From contig CAJNOI010000085.1 of the NCBI GenBank assembly GCA_905250115.1, positions 85,845 to 149,844 of the forward strand: DNA of 64,000 nt, in the 5' to 3' direction. The translations under genes were made by a program, and so were the position numbers. Below the pieces are notes generated by a model, which was given only the letters and a program-made list of their open reading frames with translations, did no database searches and had not been told where the DNA came from. Origin of the DNA: Adineta steineri (lineage: Eukaryota > Rotifera > Eurotatoria > Adinetida > Adinetidae). Shown here one piece after another: positions 37,313-53,671 of this stretch; the stretch's first letter is position 1; every line of letters begins with the position of its first letter.

Positions 37313-39142
37313 GATGATTGTTTTTGTTGAATAAAGATATACTGAGGTTGTCCAGGCTATTGAAGTAGTAATGACAGCTTCCTTCCGTTTTTATCTTTTT
37401 TTAAGAGGAAACTGGGCGTTAGAAAAATATTGTTAGAAAAAAAAATGCCCTGAACGAGCTGTAATTCTAAAAAAAAGAAAAAGGAGATAGAAAGTAAAAA
37501 TAGAGTTGTATACTCATTCATCTTATGACTTTCATTGTCAGTATTAAGTATGATATTTTCTATAAGTATCTAAATATACATTAAAATATTTTTCCTTCTT
37601 TTATTTATTATAATAAATTATTTAATATATAATTCACGAACACGATGGATTGGAATTATGTTCGTCAAAACTTTATCAATGTATGAAATGACGCATTACT
37701 CTAATGAGAGATTGCTTCTTTGTTTATATATCATTAGAAAATGTAAATGTTATAGCATATTTAATGAAATTCGAATGTGTTTTTCTTCATCCACTTTTAC
37801 TAACCATAAATAGTAATTTTATTTCATAGACTTTTTTAATAATTTACTATTTCTAATTGTGCTATTCTTTAAATTTCATATGCCACATATTCATTGACAA
37901 AATTTATAAAATCTAAATAAATTATAATTATTTTTTTGTCAAAATTCTTTTACAATGATAAAATTAATGCAAAAGAAATGATTCTATGTTGATGTCATAG
38001 TGTTGAATTTCGCTTTTTTTTATAATTTGTACAGATGCAATGGATAAAAAATTAAATATTTAAATTTTCCATTGTACAGGAAATTAAACTCATAATCGTT
38101 TCGTTGTTATTTAGTTACATGATAGAGTATCTATTCTTATATTATCTATAGAGAAGATAAAAGAGAAATATTAATGAATCAAACTATCACAACTGATTAT
38201 TTTGTATCATTAAATCATTAGCTGGATGTATAGAAAAATGTAATGATCGTTATTTTTGCAAATCAAATGTTGCACTTCATTAATCATTTAACAAATTAAT
38301 TGTTCACAACTAATCTATTTTATTATTTAGATAAAAATATGTTAGAGTTTTTCTTTTCTAAAAATCTCAAAATAATAAAAGTTAGTGAATATGTGAGAAT
38401 GTCAATATAAAACAAAAAAATGACTTGTTATATTGAGTTGATGTTGTATTTAGATGAGATAGTCAACTAGTTGTGAAATGAAAGATGAAGTACACGTGCT
38501 AAGGAGAAAGAGAAAGAGAAAGATAAAAGTTCTTTTATTTTGTGTACACATTTATATCGTCGATAGAAGATTAGAGCAACACCATATATTAACCGTTAGA
38601 CAATAGGAGATGTGAAACGAATATTTTTTATTATTCGATTATTTTTTTTTCGAAAAGAAGATAAATGGTATTCGTATAAAACAGGTGTCAGTATGATAAT
38701 GAACATACATTTTTCTTTTTTTTCTAATAAATGAATATAATGAAAAATGATTTTTAATTTGTTGTTTTCTTATCATCGAAATTGAAGATCGGTCAAATAA
38801 AAATAAAGAACATTGCTTTCGGAATATTCGTTTATTCTTTTTGTTTGCTCTGTCATCACATATATATATATATAAATATACATTTCAAGTTAGTTTTATC
38901 GTTGTTTAATAGAAGAGCGGCTACCTTATCTGTATCTCTCTCTCTCTCACTGTTCGCAAACGATGAAAAAAAAAACTAAAAGAGAAAGAATATAAGAGCA
39001 CCTTTTCGTTTTGTTTTACTACCTTCTTCTGATTAATAATCCTCCATTCTTTTTTCTCAACACAGAATCGAAAAAAGGCAAGCGCATATGGTGTATATTT
39101 TTATTATGAAATTCGACATGATTTATATCTTTTAGTTAATTA
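37313..39142. other. Intergenic region upstream of the 7TM and RNA-binding genes
   Basis: About 1.8 kb between divergent genes. It is AT-rich with poly-T runs, a short (TA)n run near 38862-38873 and a CT run near 38935-38948. It presumably holds both promoters and perhaps a 5' UTR exon of the RNA-binding gene. No ORF of interest was found. Confidence 0.45.
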
Positions 39143-42100
39143 ATGGATCTCGAATCTTCTTCATCAAATATTGATAATCCTTCAATCACAAACGATAATT
39201 CAACTGATTTAAATGACGAATCATCAAATTCTCATCTTTCAGCATCAAATATAATTGGCACACATCCAAATGAAATAATAACAAGTATAAATCCAGACAA
39301 TGGTTATCCTGTTCGACAAGAAAATGGCCAACGAAAAACTGGTCCACCACCGAATTGGCCAACAACATGTCATCCACCAGGTCGTGGTTGTGAAGTATTT
39401 GTTGGTAAATTACCACGTGATTGTTTTGAATCAGAATTATTTCCATTATTTGAACGTTGTGGACAAATCTATGAAATGCGTTTAATGATGGATTTTTCTG
39501 GTTCAAATCGTGGTTATGCATTTATAACCTATACAAATCGTGATGATGCTAAACGTTGTGTTAAAGAATTAAATAATTATGAAATACGTTCAAATCATTT
39601 AATTGGCGTTTGTCAATCGGTTGATAATTGTCGTTTATTTGTTGGTGGTATACCAAAAACAAAGAAACGTGAAGAAATACTTGAAGAAATGTGTAAAGTA
39701 ACTGAAGGTGTTGTTGATGTAATTGTTTATCCAAGTGCAAATGATAAAACAAAAAATCGTGGTTTTGCTTTTGTTGAATATGAAAGTCATCGATCAGCTG
39801 CAATGGCAAGAAGAAAATTATTACCAGGAAATATTCAGCTATGGGGACAACAGATTGCTGTTGATTGGGCCGAACCAGAAAATCAAGTAGATGAAGATGT
39901 TATGGCAAATGTAAAAATAAAATATTTTGTTTTGCTCTTAAATTTTGTATCTGAATTTATATTTAGGTTCGAGTTCTTTATGTAAGAAATTTAATGATGA
40001 CTACAACAGAAGAACAAATAAAAGAAGTTTTCGAACGATTTAAACCGAATTCAATTGAACGTGTAAAAAAATTAAAAGATTATGCATTTGTGCATTTTAA
40101 ACAACGTGATGATGCTTTACATGCAATGAATCTTATGAATGGTAATTAAAATTTATTTGAAAAATTTTTATTTTTTCTTAATTTCGTTATATATCAGGTT
40201 GTGAATTGGATGGGTCCATTGTTGAAGTTACGTTAGCAAAACCAGTTGATAAAAATCAATATTTTAGATTTACACGTGGTGTTAGTCCATCAGGATTAAC
40301 AACAAATATACCAGTAGATATTATTTATAATTTCTTCATATGAAAATAATAATATTTTTATTTATTTTAGTTCGCAATACCAGGAACTCTTGGTCCAGCT
40401 ACTGCATTTGATTTCACTTCTATTCCATATTTAACAATTCCTACAACAAATACAGGACAAATATCAATGACTAATGGTACTACAATGATTCCTGTAGCTG
40501 TTAATCCTCTTCAACAAAAGTGAGATTTTCATAAAATTAGAGAAAAACAAAAGCGATATTTCAAATCTTTCATTTCCTTTTTATAATGAATCTATAAGTA
40601 GGATTTATACAGTTAAAATAAGATTATTTACAATCGTTCTACTATCTTTTTCGAGAGATATTATGAAAAATAAAAAATTACAACGAGCATATCCGGTATA
40701 GGACTCTTCTTAATTTAATATCAGACTATTCTAGAAATTTCGAATAAGAACAGTTTATTGCAATTTTTTGTAATATCCTAAATTAGGCTTTAAAAGTCAG
40801 TGAGATAATCATAAGTTAAATAGAAAAGTTCAGTAGTGTAAGTTTTCTCATACTAAGTTGTCACTGATGATATCAAGCAGAATCATTATTACGATAATAC
40901 TATGTGTATGTGAAAGACTACGCAATTTATTATTCAGATAAAAAAATATCTTATAAAAATACTGAAATAATATTTAATAATTCTATTCATAGCTATTTTT
41001 CTTTTTTGAAATTATCGATTTTGATTATGTAATTATCATAACTTATAATAAAATTTATTGATAGAAATGTTCGTAGGTGTGTAAATGCTACTGGTCGTTT
41101 AGCCACAAATGGAAATACAAGTCCACCATCATTAAATCGAAATACTCCAACAGGTGTTCTTTCATCATCATCTCGTCCAAGTCAACCATCACCAAATATA
41201 GTTCATCATCGTGGTGCTTATTATACAATTCTTCGTCCGACATCACGTCGAACTGATGTAGGTTTCTTGTTTTTCTATTAAACAAAAAAAAGAATACATG
41301 ACGCGTGTATATCATTTTTTTATCTGATTTAAATGCTCCGCATGGCTTAAATGATAATTTTTTTTTATAATTTTCGTCCTAGGAAAAATGTCTCGAAGAT
41401 CTCTATAAAGAGACTTACGATGCGCTGTACAGCTCAGCTGCTAATACCACCGCTCCATCGATAATGATGATCGATCCCAATCAGCCTCAGTTTGTTTTAC
41501 CAGAACAACAAACCCATCAGCATCAGCAGACAGAAGAGGTAATTTTCTTACCAGGATTTTCATTTTCTAAAATCTCTGAATAAAATTAAAAATTATTTTC
41601 AGTATCTTACAGCTGCTTGAGGAGTAAGATTATGGTTTGTTAATCTCAATCTTCTACTATATTCTATTTGTCAGATTCTAAAGATAAATTCTCTTATATA
41701 ATTAATTTTTCTGCATGTTATTCTTCTGTTTATTTTGCTCAAAGTTGAGTTTAGCTGCACATTACCCTATACTATAAATAATTAGTTGGGTTTATTTATT
41801 TGATATTCTATTTATTTATTTTTTGTTCATTATAAAATAGATTCAATTTGCTCCTGCAGCATATGGTTTTCCTCCTGGAACACCTCTATTTCAACCAACT
41901 GCAATATTTCCTCATCAACTTCTAGCTGGACATCCATCTGGTGCTCAACCATTTCCTCAACAATCATTAGTCTTTGCAACAACTGATACAAATGGACAAA
42001 CTCAACAATTTTTTCATGCTCATCCTCAACCAAATTTTGCTTTTCCATTTTTTCTAACTCCACAATTAGCAACATCACAAAATCCAACATCTAACAATAC

Positions 42101-42176
42101 TGAAACACAAGTTTTCAGTTATACAACACCAACAGTAACAGCTACGAATACGGATACTAATACTTATTCGGCTTAA
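39143..42176 (+). CDS. A1CF/RBM46/RBM47-family RNA-binding protein, three RRMs
   Basis: Seven exons in phase, 39143-39910, 39967-40141, 40198-40313, 40371-40519, 41077-41257, 41383-41538 and 41841-42176, give about 626 aa. RRM1 starts at [18 protein letters not shown], with [14 protein letters not shown]2 has [20 protein letters not shown] and [20 protein letters not shown]. The VDWAEPE..VDEDVM linker leads into RRM3 ([18 protein letters not shown]) and then [13 protein letters not shown]. These are hallmarks of the A1CF/RBM46/RBM47 clade, which binds AU-rich mRNA and supports APOBEC editing or germline differentiation in vertebrates. The C-terminus is Pro/Gln/Thr-rich, and the double-stranded-RNA-binding domain of A1CF/RBM46 is not visible. 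The exon at 41383 uses noticeably more G/C-ending codons than its neighbours. The orthologue within the clade is uncertain. Confidence 0.9.
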
Positions 42177-43638
42177 TTAACAAAACAAAAACTTTATATT
42201 TACATTTAATTCGTTTTCCTTCTTTTTGTTTTTTTGTATTTCATAAGAATGAGAGTAACAGAGGAAGAAAGAAAGAAAAAAAAGATAATATGGATATTTA
42301 TGTTTCATCTATTATTTATACTTCTCTTTATTGTTGTTGTTGTTGTTGTTTTGTGTCTTTCCTTCTCTTTAAATATTGTCTTTTTTTATCCGGATTGTAT
42401 TGACTACGGTCATTATGTGAGCTGTGCTGTTTTTTCTTTTGTACTAGGCAAAATATGTTCAACAAAACTGTCTGTTTTTGTTTAAAAAAAAATACTAGTA
42501 TAAATAAAAATGAAGTTTCTAAAAAAATATGTGATAAAAATATAATCGATCAACGTTGACTAAACTTATGGATCATTGATAATAATTGACATTACATATT
42601 AAGTTTATCAAAGATACTGCTAATTTAACTATCAAAATATCATTGATATTAATAGTATGGGTATCAATTAGTTTTATAGCTTCAGTCGATGATAGAAACC
42701 ATAAAAAGAAGAAGAAGAAGTATTCACTTTCAAGTGTTTAAACTCTCTTATATAATTAATTATATTATATCTATATTTAGGTAAAGGTCAAAAGAATGAA
42801 TAACTGTATCATGATACCTTAATTAACATATTTATATATACACAGTACTATGCATATTTTTCATAAACGTAATATAATGGAAGTTTATTAAACTGAGAAA
42901 GGAGGCAACAAAAAAGAAAGAACATTATTCATTTGATATATTACATGAAAAGATTAATAAATGTCACCCGAGATATTTTTTATTTGGATATTCAGAGGAC
43001 AAAAAAATAACGACAAAGAAGAAGAAGAAAATTGACATAGCATATATAATATACCCAATCCACACGACAAATGTCAATAGTAAAAAAGATGGAAAGATGA
43101 TTCAGGCTAATTTTTTGATTGTTATCATAATATAGAAAAATCATTTCTATTGAGTTTTTTTTTTCGAAACAAATATGATACTATTATCAATGTCGAAATG
43201 AAACTTCTTTTATTTCATCTTGTAGCTTTCTTCAAATGACAATAATATCCTACAACAAGCATTATTATTGATGTCAACATAATCACAGTCATAATAATAA
43301 TATCCATTGCTATTCGCAAATAGTAGTAATAGTACCAAGGTTTTCTCTTTTCTTAGCATTCTTTTCTATTCTTATTTTTCTATTTTGTACATGTAGTTTG
43401 ATATCGCTATGCTTGCTTACATGCATGTGAGAGCAAAAGAAAAAGACGAAGATATTTCTTGTCTTTCTGTGCAATCAACAAGAGAGAATTGCTATCGTTT
43501 GTGTGCTAGTCTAAATGCATCCTGTTTTTTTTGGCTCTATTCCTAGCAATGAGAAAACGAGATAGCGTATTCTGAGTAGAGACATATACTAACATAATAA
43601 CAACTGATGAAAATTGTCGTTGTTAGTTTAAATACGAG
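42177..43638. other. 3' UTR and intergenic spacer
   Basis: About 1.46 kb with no credible gene. It contains a (TTG)7 microsatellite at 42331-42351 and the short purine runs agaagaagaagaag near 42708 and gaagaagaag near 43019. It probably includes the 3' UTR of the RNA-binding gene and the promoter of the kinase's first exon. Confidence 0.5.
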
Positions 43639-48236
<4,598 letters not shown>

Positions 48237-48409
48237 AAATACCACGACTCAACTTACTTCATTTTGTTTTTTTTTCTATTCTATTATTTTACATAATATT
48301 TTTTTGTTTGAGTCGCGTGTCTTTCACAAATAAACATCGCTTTTCTTTTTTGTTTTTGTTTTTTTTTATAATTTTTTTATTTTTATTTTTTCGCTGTTGT
48401 TACCTGTGG

Positions 48410-48970
48410 TTCGATTCAATTTGTTCGCCCAGAGAATAAAGCGTGTGTATGTCAACATGAGAGTTCAATGTTTATGTGTACATTATTTTTTTTTATTATT
48501 ATTATTATTATAATTACTTCTGCTATAAGAAAAAAAAAATACGTGAGAGACAATTTTTAAATTAATTTTAATTTTCTTCAAAAAGAAATTGAATACCTGT
48601 TCAAATCCATAAGCAATACGTAAAAGCATTGATTCTGACCATGCAATTCCTGCAAATATTAAACCATATGGTTCATCATTTGATTTATTAAAACCTAATT
48701 AATGAATAACCACAACATCAGGTATGATAAGTCTATTTAATTTATATTGAGTTAATCTATAACAAACAAGAATTATTTTTATAGAATAAAGTTTGAAATA
48801 TATATATTTGTTGTTATTCAAATAGATGTCATAACTCAATACGATGAGAATGAGTATTTTTGGGTAGTTCTATGCACAATTGTGTATCATTTTGATGACG
48901 AATAATTTCTATTTGTTGTGTTGCTTTATCTCGACTATCAACACCTTGCATTACTTCGATCTAATGAAAA
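48410..48970 (-). pseudogene. Broken partial duplicate of the amidase 3' region
   Basis: 48412-48575 closely repeats 50878-51030, which covers gattcaatttgttcgcccag and onward. 48595-48760 repeats amidase last-exon sequence at about 51118-51330, with internal deletions that remove frame. 48826-48875 repeats intron sequence at 51402-51450. 48890-48965 jumps to sequence matching exon 4 at about 52030-52105, skipping exon 5. The fragments keep the order and strand of the intact amidase. It is therefore a decayed duplicate lying between the kinase and the live gene, with multiple deletions and no open frame. Confidence 0.8.
48435..48440 (+). promoter_or_regulatory. Likely polyadenylation signal of the kinase gene
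   Basis: An AATAAA hexamer about 200 bases after the kinase stop. It lies in the duplicated block: the matching position in the second copy (50903-50908) reads AATGAA, so only the kinase-proximal copy keeps a canonical signal. Confidence 0.5.
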
Positions 48971-50875
48971 GAAAATATTTTTCCTCTAATTAATCATAAG
49001 ATAAACTAATTCAATCCTATTCCAAGTTAAAGAGTAGATTTCTAATTTGAGTTAGAATATATAAATGGACATAGTGAAAAAATTAAATCTGCTATATTTT
49101 TGTCGGAATAAATTTAGTTTTTAATTGACTTCTATAAGAACAACTAATAAACTAAAGGAATCTAGACTCTTCTTTTCCTCTTACCAAAGAGAGAGACAAA
49201 CAGTATTTCTTGAGTTATGGATTATTATAGTTGCTGGCACCTTTAAATGTCATTTTTCATTGGAAACGACTTGTCATCGATGTCTAATAAAATAGTTTTA
49301 GACTTAATAGAATCCATGTCAAACTTTTCTACACATACATTTTTCTTTAAAATATACATAAACCTAATACAGTTATCTATTGATGTTTGGTATATCATTA
49401 GTTAGTCCGTAGTATCATCACAAAACAATGGAGAGTCAAGTATTTAAGAGACGTTTTGTAAAATATGATTCGTTATATTGCTCGAAATGTAAATATAACA
49501 AATATTATGATTGATTAAGAAAAATAATTTGCTGTCTTATTATTTGATCTCTATTTTTTTAACAACTGTTGCTTCTAATAGTAATAGTGTATTAGTTTCT
49601 GATCTTCGTTATTTTGAACAAGTATTTATTGATGATATTAAATCATAGATTAAAAACAATTCGTCATGAATTACCGTATAATATTGATTCAAAGCTCCTT
49701 AATCGTCTGAAAAACTTCTTAATAGATTTATCATGCAAAAGACACATTTTTATTGAATGTCTTTGATTATTTATTTGTTTATTTATTTAATGAAAGTGTA
49801 TCTGTTGGTTGTTCCCATCAAATAACATTAGACATAGATATGTTACAATAGTATATATGTATTTTTTTTCTGTTGATCATTAGCTTCGAATTATTTATTC
49901 TTAAGTGTAAGTAAATGTCTTCATATGTTTTTCCAGTTGTTTCATATATTAATTGATAAACTTTACTGATTTTTCCATCAAACAAGAATGTTTCCCTTAT
50001 AATAATATGTATCTAATAAAATAGATTTAATTCTTGAGATCAATGTTAATTAAATCTTTAAGATGAAATAACTAGATGATTTTTCTTGAAAATTTCTTTC
50101 TTTTTTTATTCTTATGTTGTGAAATATTTGATAATGACTAATAAATATTAAATATATTTCTCATTGAAGATTATTTTTAAACGAAGAATCGAATGAGATT
50201 TATTCAACGTAAAGGAAAAAAATAACAACATAGAAATAAATGTTTTTATAAGTATTGCATTTTGTAGAATTTGAATAAGTTTGATGATATATTTACTCTT
50301 AGTGAGAAAATAAACAAAATGACACAATAATTAAAATAATGAAGAAGTCCAATGAAATTTTGATGTAATTGAGGTATATACTGTTACTTCTGTTTAATCC
50401 TCTCGTTGCCTTTGTGGTTGGAATGAAATAAAAGAGAAAGATAAAATCAATGTGTAAAGGATACTGTCTGCATCAATTAATCGTCTTCCGAATAGCATAA
50501 AAGTGCGTATATGTCATATATTTTCGTATTTACGTACTATTTCACGGTAATTAAAATTATATCATTTATATTTACTATAATTCATTAGAAAGATATCTTT
50601 TATATTGAAACTTTTGTTCTCTTAACAAACATTGTAATTATATGAGTAGCGATTGATGATATGTATCAAAATTATCAGATTCATCTAATGAAAATACATA
50701 ATATATTTTAATCAATCGAAGCTTCGTATCATTCGCAGGAAGACAGATTCTGAGCTTGAGTAATTTTAAGTCAATTGAGTGATTTCGTATTGTTAAAGAT
50801 GTAAGGATGTTAATTTTGTATTGAACTATAGGTATTGGTTAAGGGTTCGTATTTAAATGATCATTATTTTATTAT
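48971..50875. other. Spacer between amidase pseudogene and amidase gene
   Basis: About 1.9 kb separating the two copies of the duplicated block. It is AT-rich. A codon-like stretch at about 49565-49760 breaks frame once and then meets stops, so it may be a gene relic, but I recognise no family. Nothing else is supported. Confidence 0.45.
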
Positions 50876-51007
50876 AATTCGATTCAATTTGTTCGCCCAG
50901 AGAATGAAGCGTGTGTATGTCAATACAAGAGTTCAGTATTTATGTATACATTATTTTTTATTATTATTATTTGCTATAAGAAAAAAAAAATACGTGAAAG
51001 ACAATTT

Positions 51008-53129
51008 TTAAATTAATTTTAATTTTTTTAAAAATTCGATTATTTTAAAAAGAAGTTGAAGAATATATCCATATTGTTCGGCATATTTTGGTCGAACAGT
51101 ATTTCGTACAGAAAATGCTTGTTCAAATCCATGAGCTATACGTAAAAGCATTGATTCTGACCATGCAGTTCCTGCAAACATTAATCCATAGGGTTCATCA
51201 TTTGATTTATTAAAACCTAATGGAACAACAATTAATGGATAACCAGCAAATGAAGCAAATACAGTAATTTCATGTGTAACATCAGGTATGATAAGTCCAT
51301 CTAATTTATGTTGAGCTAATCTATAATAAAAACAAGAATAATTCATCCAGAACATGATTCAACTCTTTTAACACGAAATTAAACAAAAGTGTTAGCTAAT
51401 TAGACGTCATAACTCAATAAGATGAGAATGAATATTTTCAGATAGTTCTGCTCCTGGTTTTATAATAATAGTCAAGTAGACAATCATAATATCGTTTAAA
51501 TTCATGTTTCACAAAATAATTTACTTACATAGCATCAATTCCATCTCGTCCACCTATTAATCGAGTTTTATTATATAGTTTTATATAATCATTAGTAGTC
51601 ATATTTGTTTTATTTTCAATAGAAATAAATACATTTTGATTTGGAGAATATTCCGGATGAAATTCTTTATCAGCATGTTCAATATTAAATTTAATAATAT
51701 CTTTTACAGATCGTATTGTAGTATTTTTCAGTTCTGATAAATAATTTATAATATCATCACGAAAATTATAAGATGCAAGAGATTGTAAATCATCTGTTAT
51801 AGTATCATCATCAGAAATAGTGATATTAACTGGATCAATAATAGATGCCCCATGAATACTCATTAATTTGATAGCTTCATTCACTCTATTTTGTCTTTCA
51901 TCAGTTATATTAATTCCTATAATATAATATTAGAGTTTTATGCAATTGGAATTAATTCAAACTTACCTTCACGTATAACACCTAATCGAAGATCTCTAAG
52001 TCCTTCTATACCAAGTAGAAATTGTGTATAATTTTGATGACGAATAATTCCTTGTTGTTGTGTTGCATTATCTCGGCTATCAACACCTTGTATGACTTCT
52101 ATGTAATGAAAAAGCAAAATATTTCTTTTGTAATTAATCATACGAGAAAATAATTTAATCTTATACCAAGTAGAAGAGCAACATCTTCAACAGTTCTACC
52201 TAGAGGTCCAACTGTATCATGATCATGTGAGATTGGAATAACACCTGAACGTGATGTTAAACCAACAGTTGGTTTAAGACCAACAATATTTGCACGACTT
52301 GCAGGTGAAACAATACTACCAGCAGTTTCCGTTCCTATAGCTGCTGCACATAAGCCAGCACTTGTAGCAACAGCTGAGCCACTACTACTTCCATATGGAT
52401 CACCATTAGCAACATAAGCTGAACTATAACAATCTTGAATATTTTTTATTTATGCTTATTAAAAATAATTTACTTAGTTAAACCACCACGTGCAGACCAA
52501 CCTGCTCTTGTTACATTTTCTGATTTAAAATTACTCCATTCTGATAATGATGCTTTACCAAGAATAATTGCACCTGCTTTTCGTAATTGTTGAACAACAA
52601 ATGCATCTCGTGGTACACGTGAACCAAACAATGCTAAACTACCAGCTGTTGTTTCCATTTTATCATATGTTGCAATATTATCTTTGATAAGAATAGGTAT
52701 TCCATGTAGAATTGATCTTGAACCATTTATATGTCGTTCTTGATCAAGTGCATTTGCAATTTCAAGTGCATCAGGATTAGTTTCAGTAACTGCATGAAGT
52801 GGATGAGAGCCTTGTCGATTAACAGCATCAATACGAGATAAATACCAACGAACAAGATCAGATGATGAATAACGACAAGCTGATAAATCTTCTGCTAATG
52901 TTTTAATATCTACTGTTATTGGATCTATTAAAGGAATAGGAGAATAAGTTGAACATGATGATTGAAAGATTTGTGAAGAATTTATTGATATACGTATAGA
53001 ATCTAAAATATATAATAAGTGGAATATTTCTTATTATATTTTTCTTGACTTACTTAATATAGTATAACTATTTGTCGTTTTGAATAAGATGACATTAAAT
53101 ATTAACAACAATACATTAATATTATACAT
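51008..53129 (-). CDS. Amidase-signature family hydrolase, secreted
   Basis: Six exons in phase, 53129-53054, 53002-52474, 52423-52167, 52098-51967, 51916-51529 and 51320-51008, give about 564 aa. The N-terminus is a signal peptide ([16 protein letters not shown]). The Ser-Ser-Lys triad of amidase-signature enzymes is complete: Lys about 132 in [10 protein letters not shown], cis-Ser about 214 in [11 protein letters not shown], and nucleophile Ser about 238 in [12 protein letters not shown]. The spacing of 24 residues between the serines equals that of [18 protein letters not shown] and [19 protein letters not shown] follow, as in bacterial and fungal amidases. It would hydrolyse an amide substrate, not predictable from sequence, in the secretory pathway or outside the cell. 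The overall look is closer to microbial amidases than to animal FAAH, so a transferred origin is plausible. Part of its 3' region is duplicated at 48410. Confidence 0.88.
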
Positions 53130-53671
53130 TTAAAGCTGTTTATCTGTATCTCTGATGATAAAGTAACAATCCTTATTTACATTTATAACTTAGACATGAT
53201 CCATATAATATCGATGGTATCGTTTCTTTTTCGTCTGATACGATTACAACGTTTCACATGTTACAGTATAGTCCTACATTCTTTTCCCGTTCTTTTCATA
53301 CAAATTAGTCATATGTATATGAATTTTAACGAATAAAACTCTTTTCATATTCATTTATAATTTGTAGCAGTTTATTTTGACTTATTTATACGAAGAATTA
53401 GTTTTCTCCAGTTAAATTTAGTTTGATTTTACTATTTTATTTCTTTAATTATTTAATCAAAATTATACTAAAATATCGCATGTTATCTATTCATTCGAAG
53501 AATACAAGGACAATTTTTTTATTTAATTCAATAAATTAAATAGATTTGTGAAAATTAGAATATAAATGATATAATCTATGTATTATAAAAAAAGAAAATG
53601 ATGTTTTCTACTAGAATATCTAATACATGAATAATTACAATACAAAAAACTAATAATAAAATCTATTTTTT
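53130..53671. other. Spacer between amidase and AGXT2
   Basis: About 540 AT-rich bases between two minus-strand genes. It must hold the amidase promoter and the AGXT2 3' UTR. Nothing specific was recognised. Confidence 0.5.

Noticed and set aside
49560-49800. Codon-like stretch suggesting a gene between the amidase copies
   Set aside because: It breaks frame and meets stops, and no family is recognised; kept only as a note in the spacer entry.
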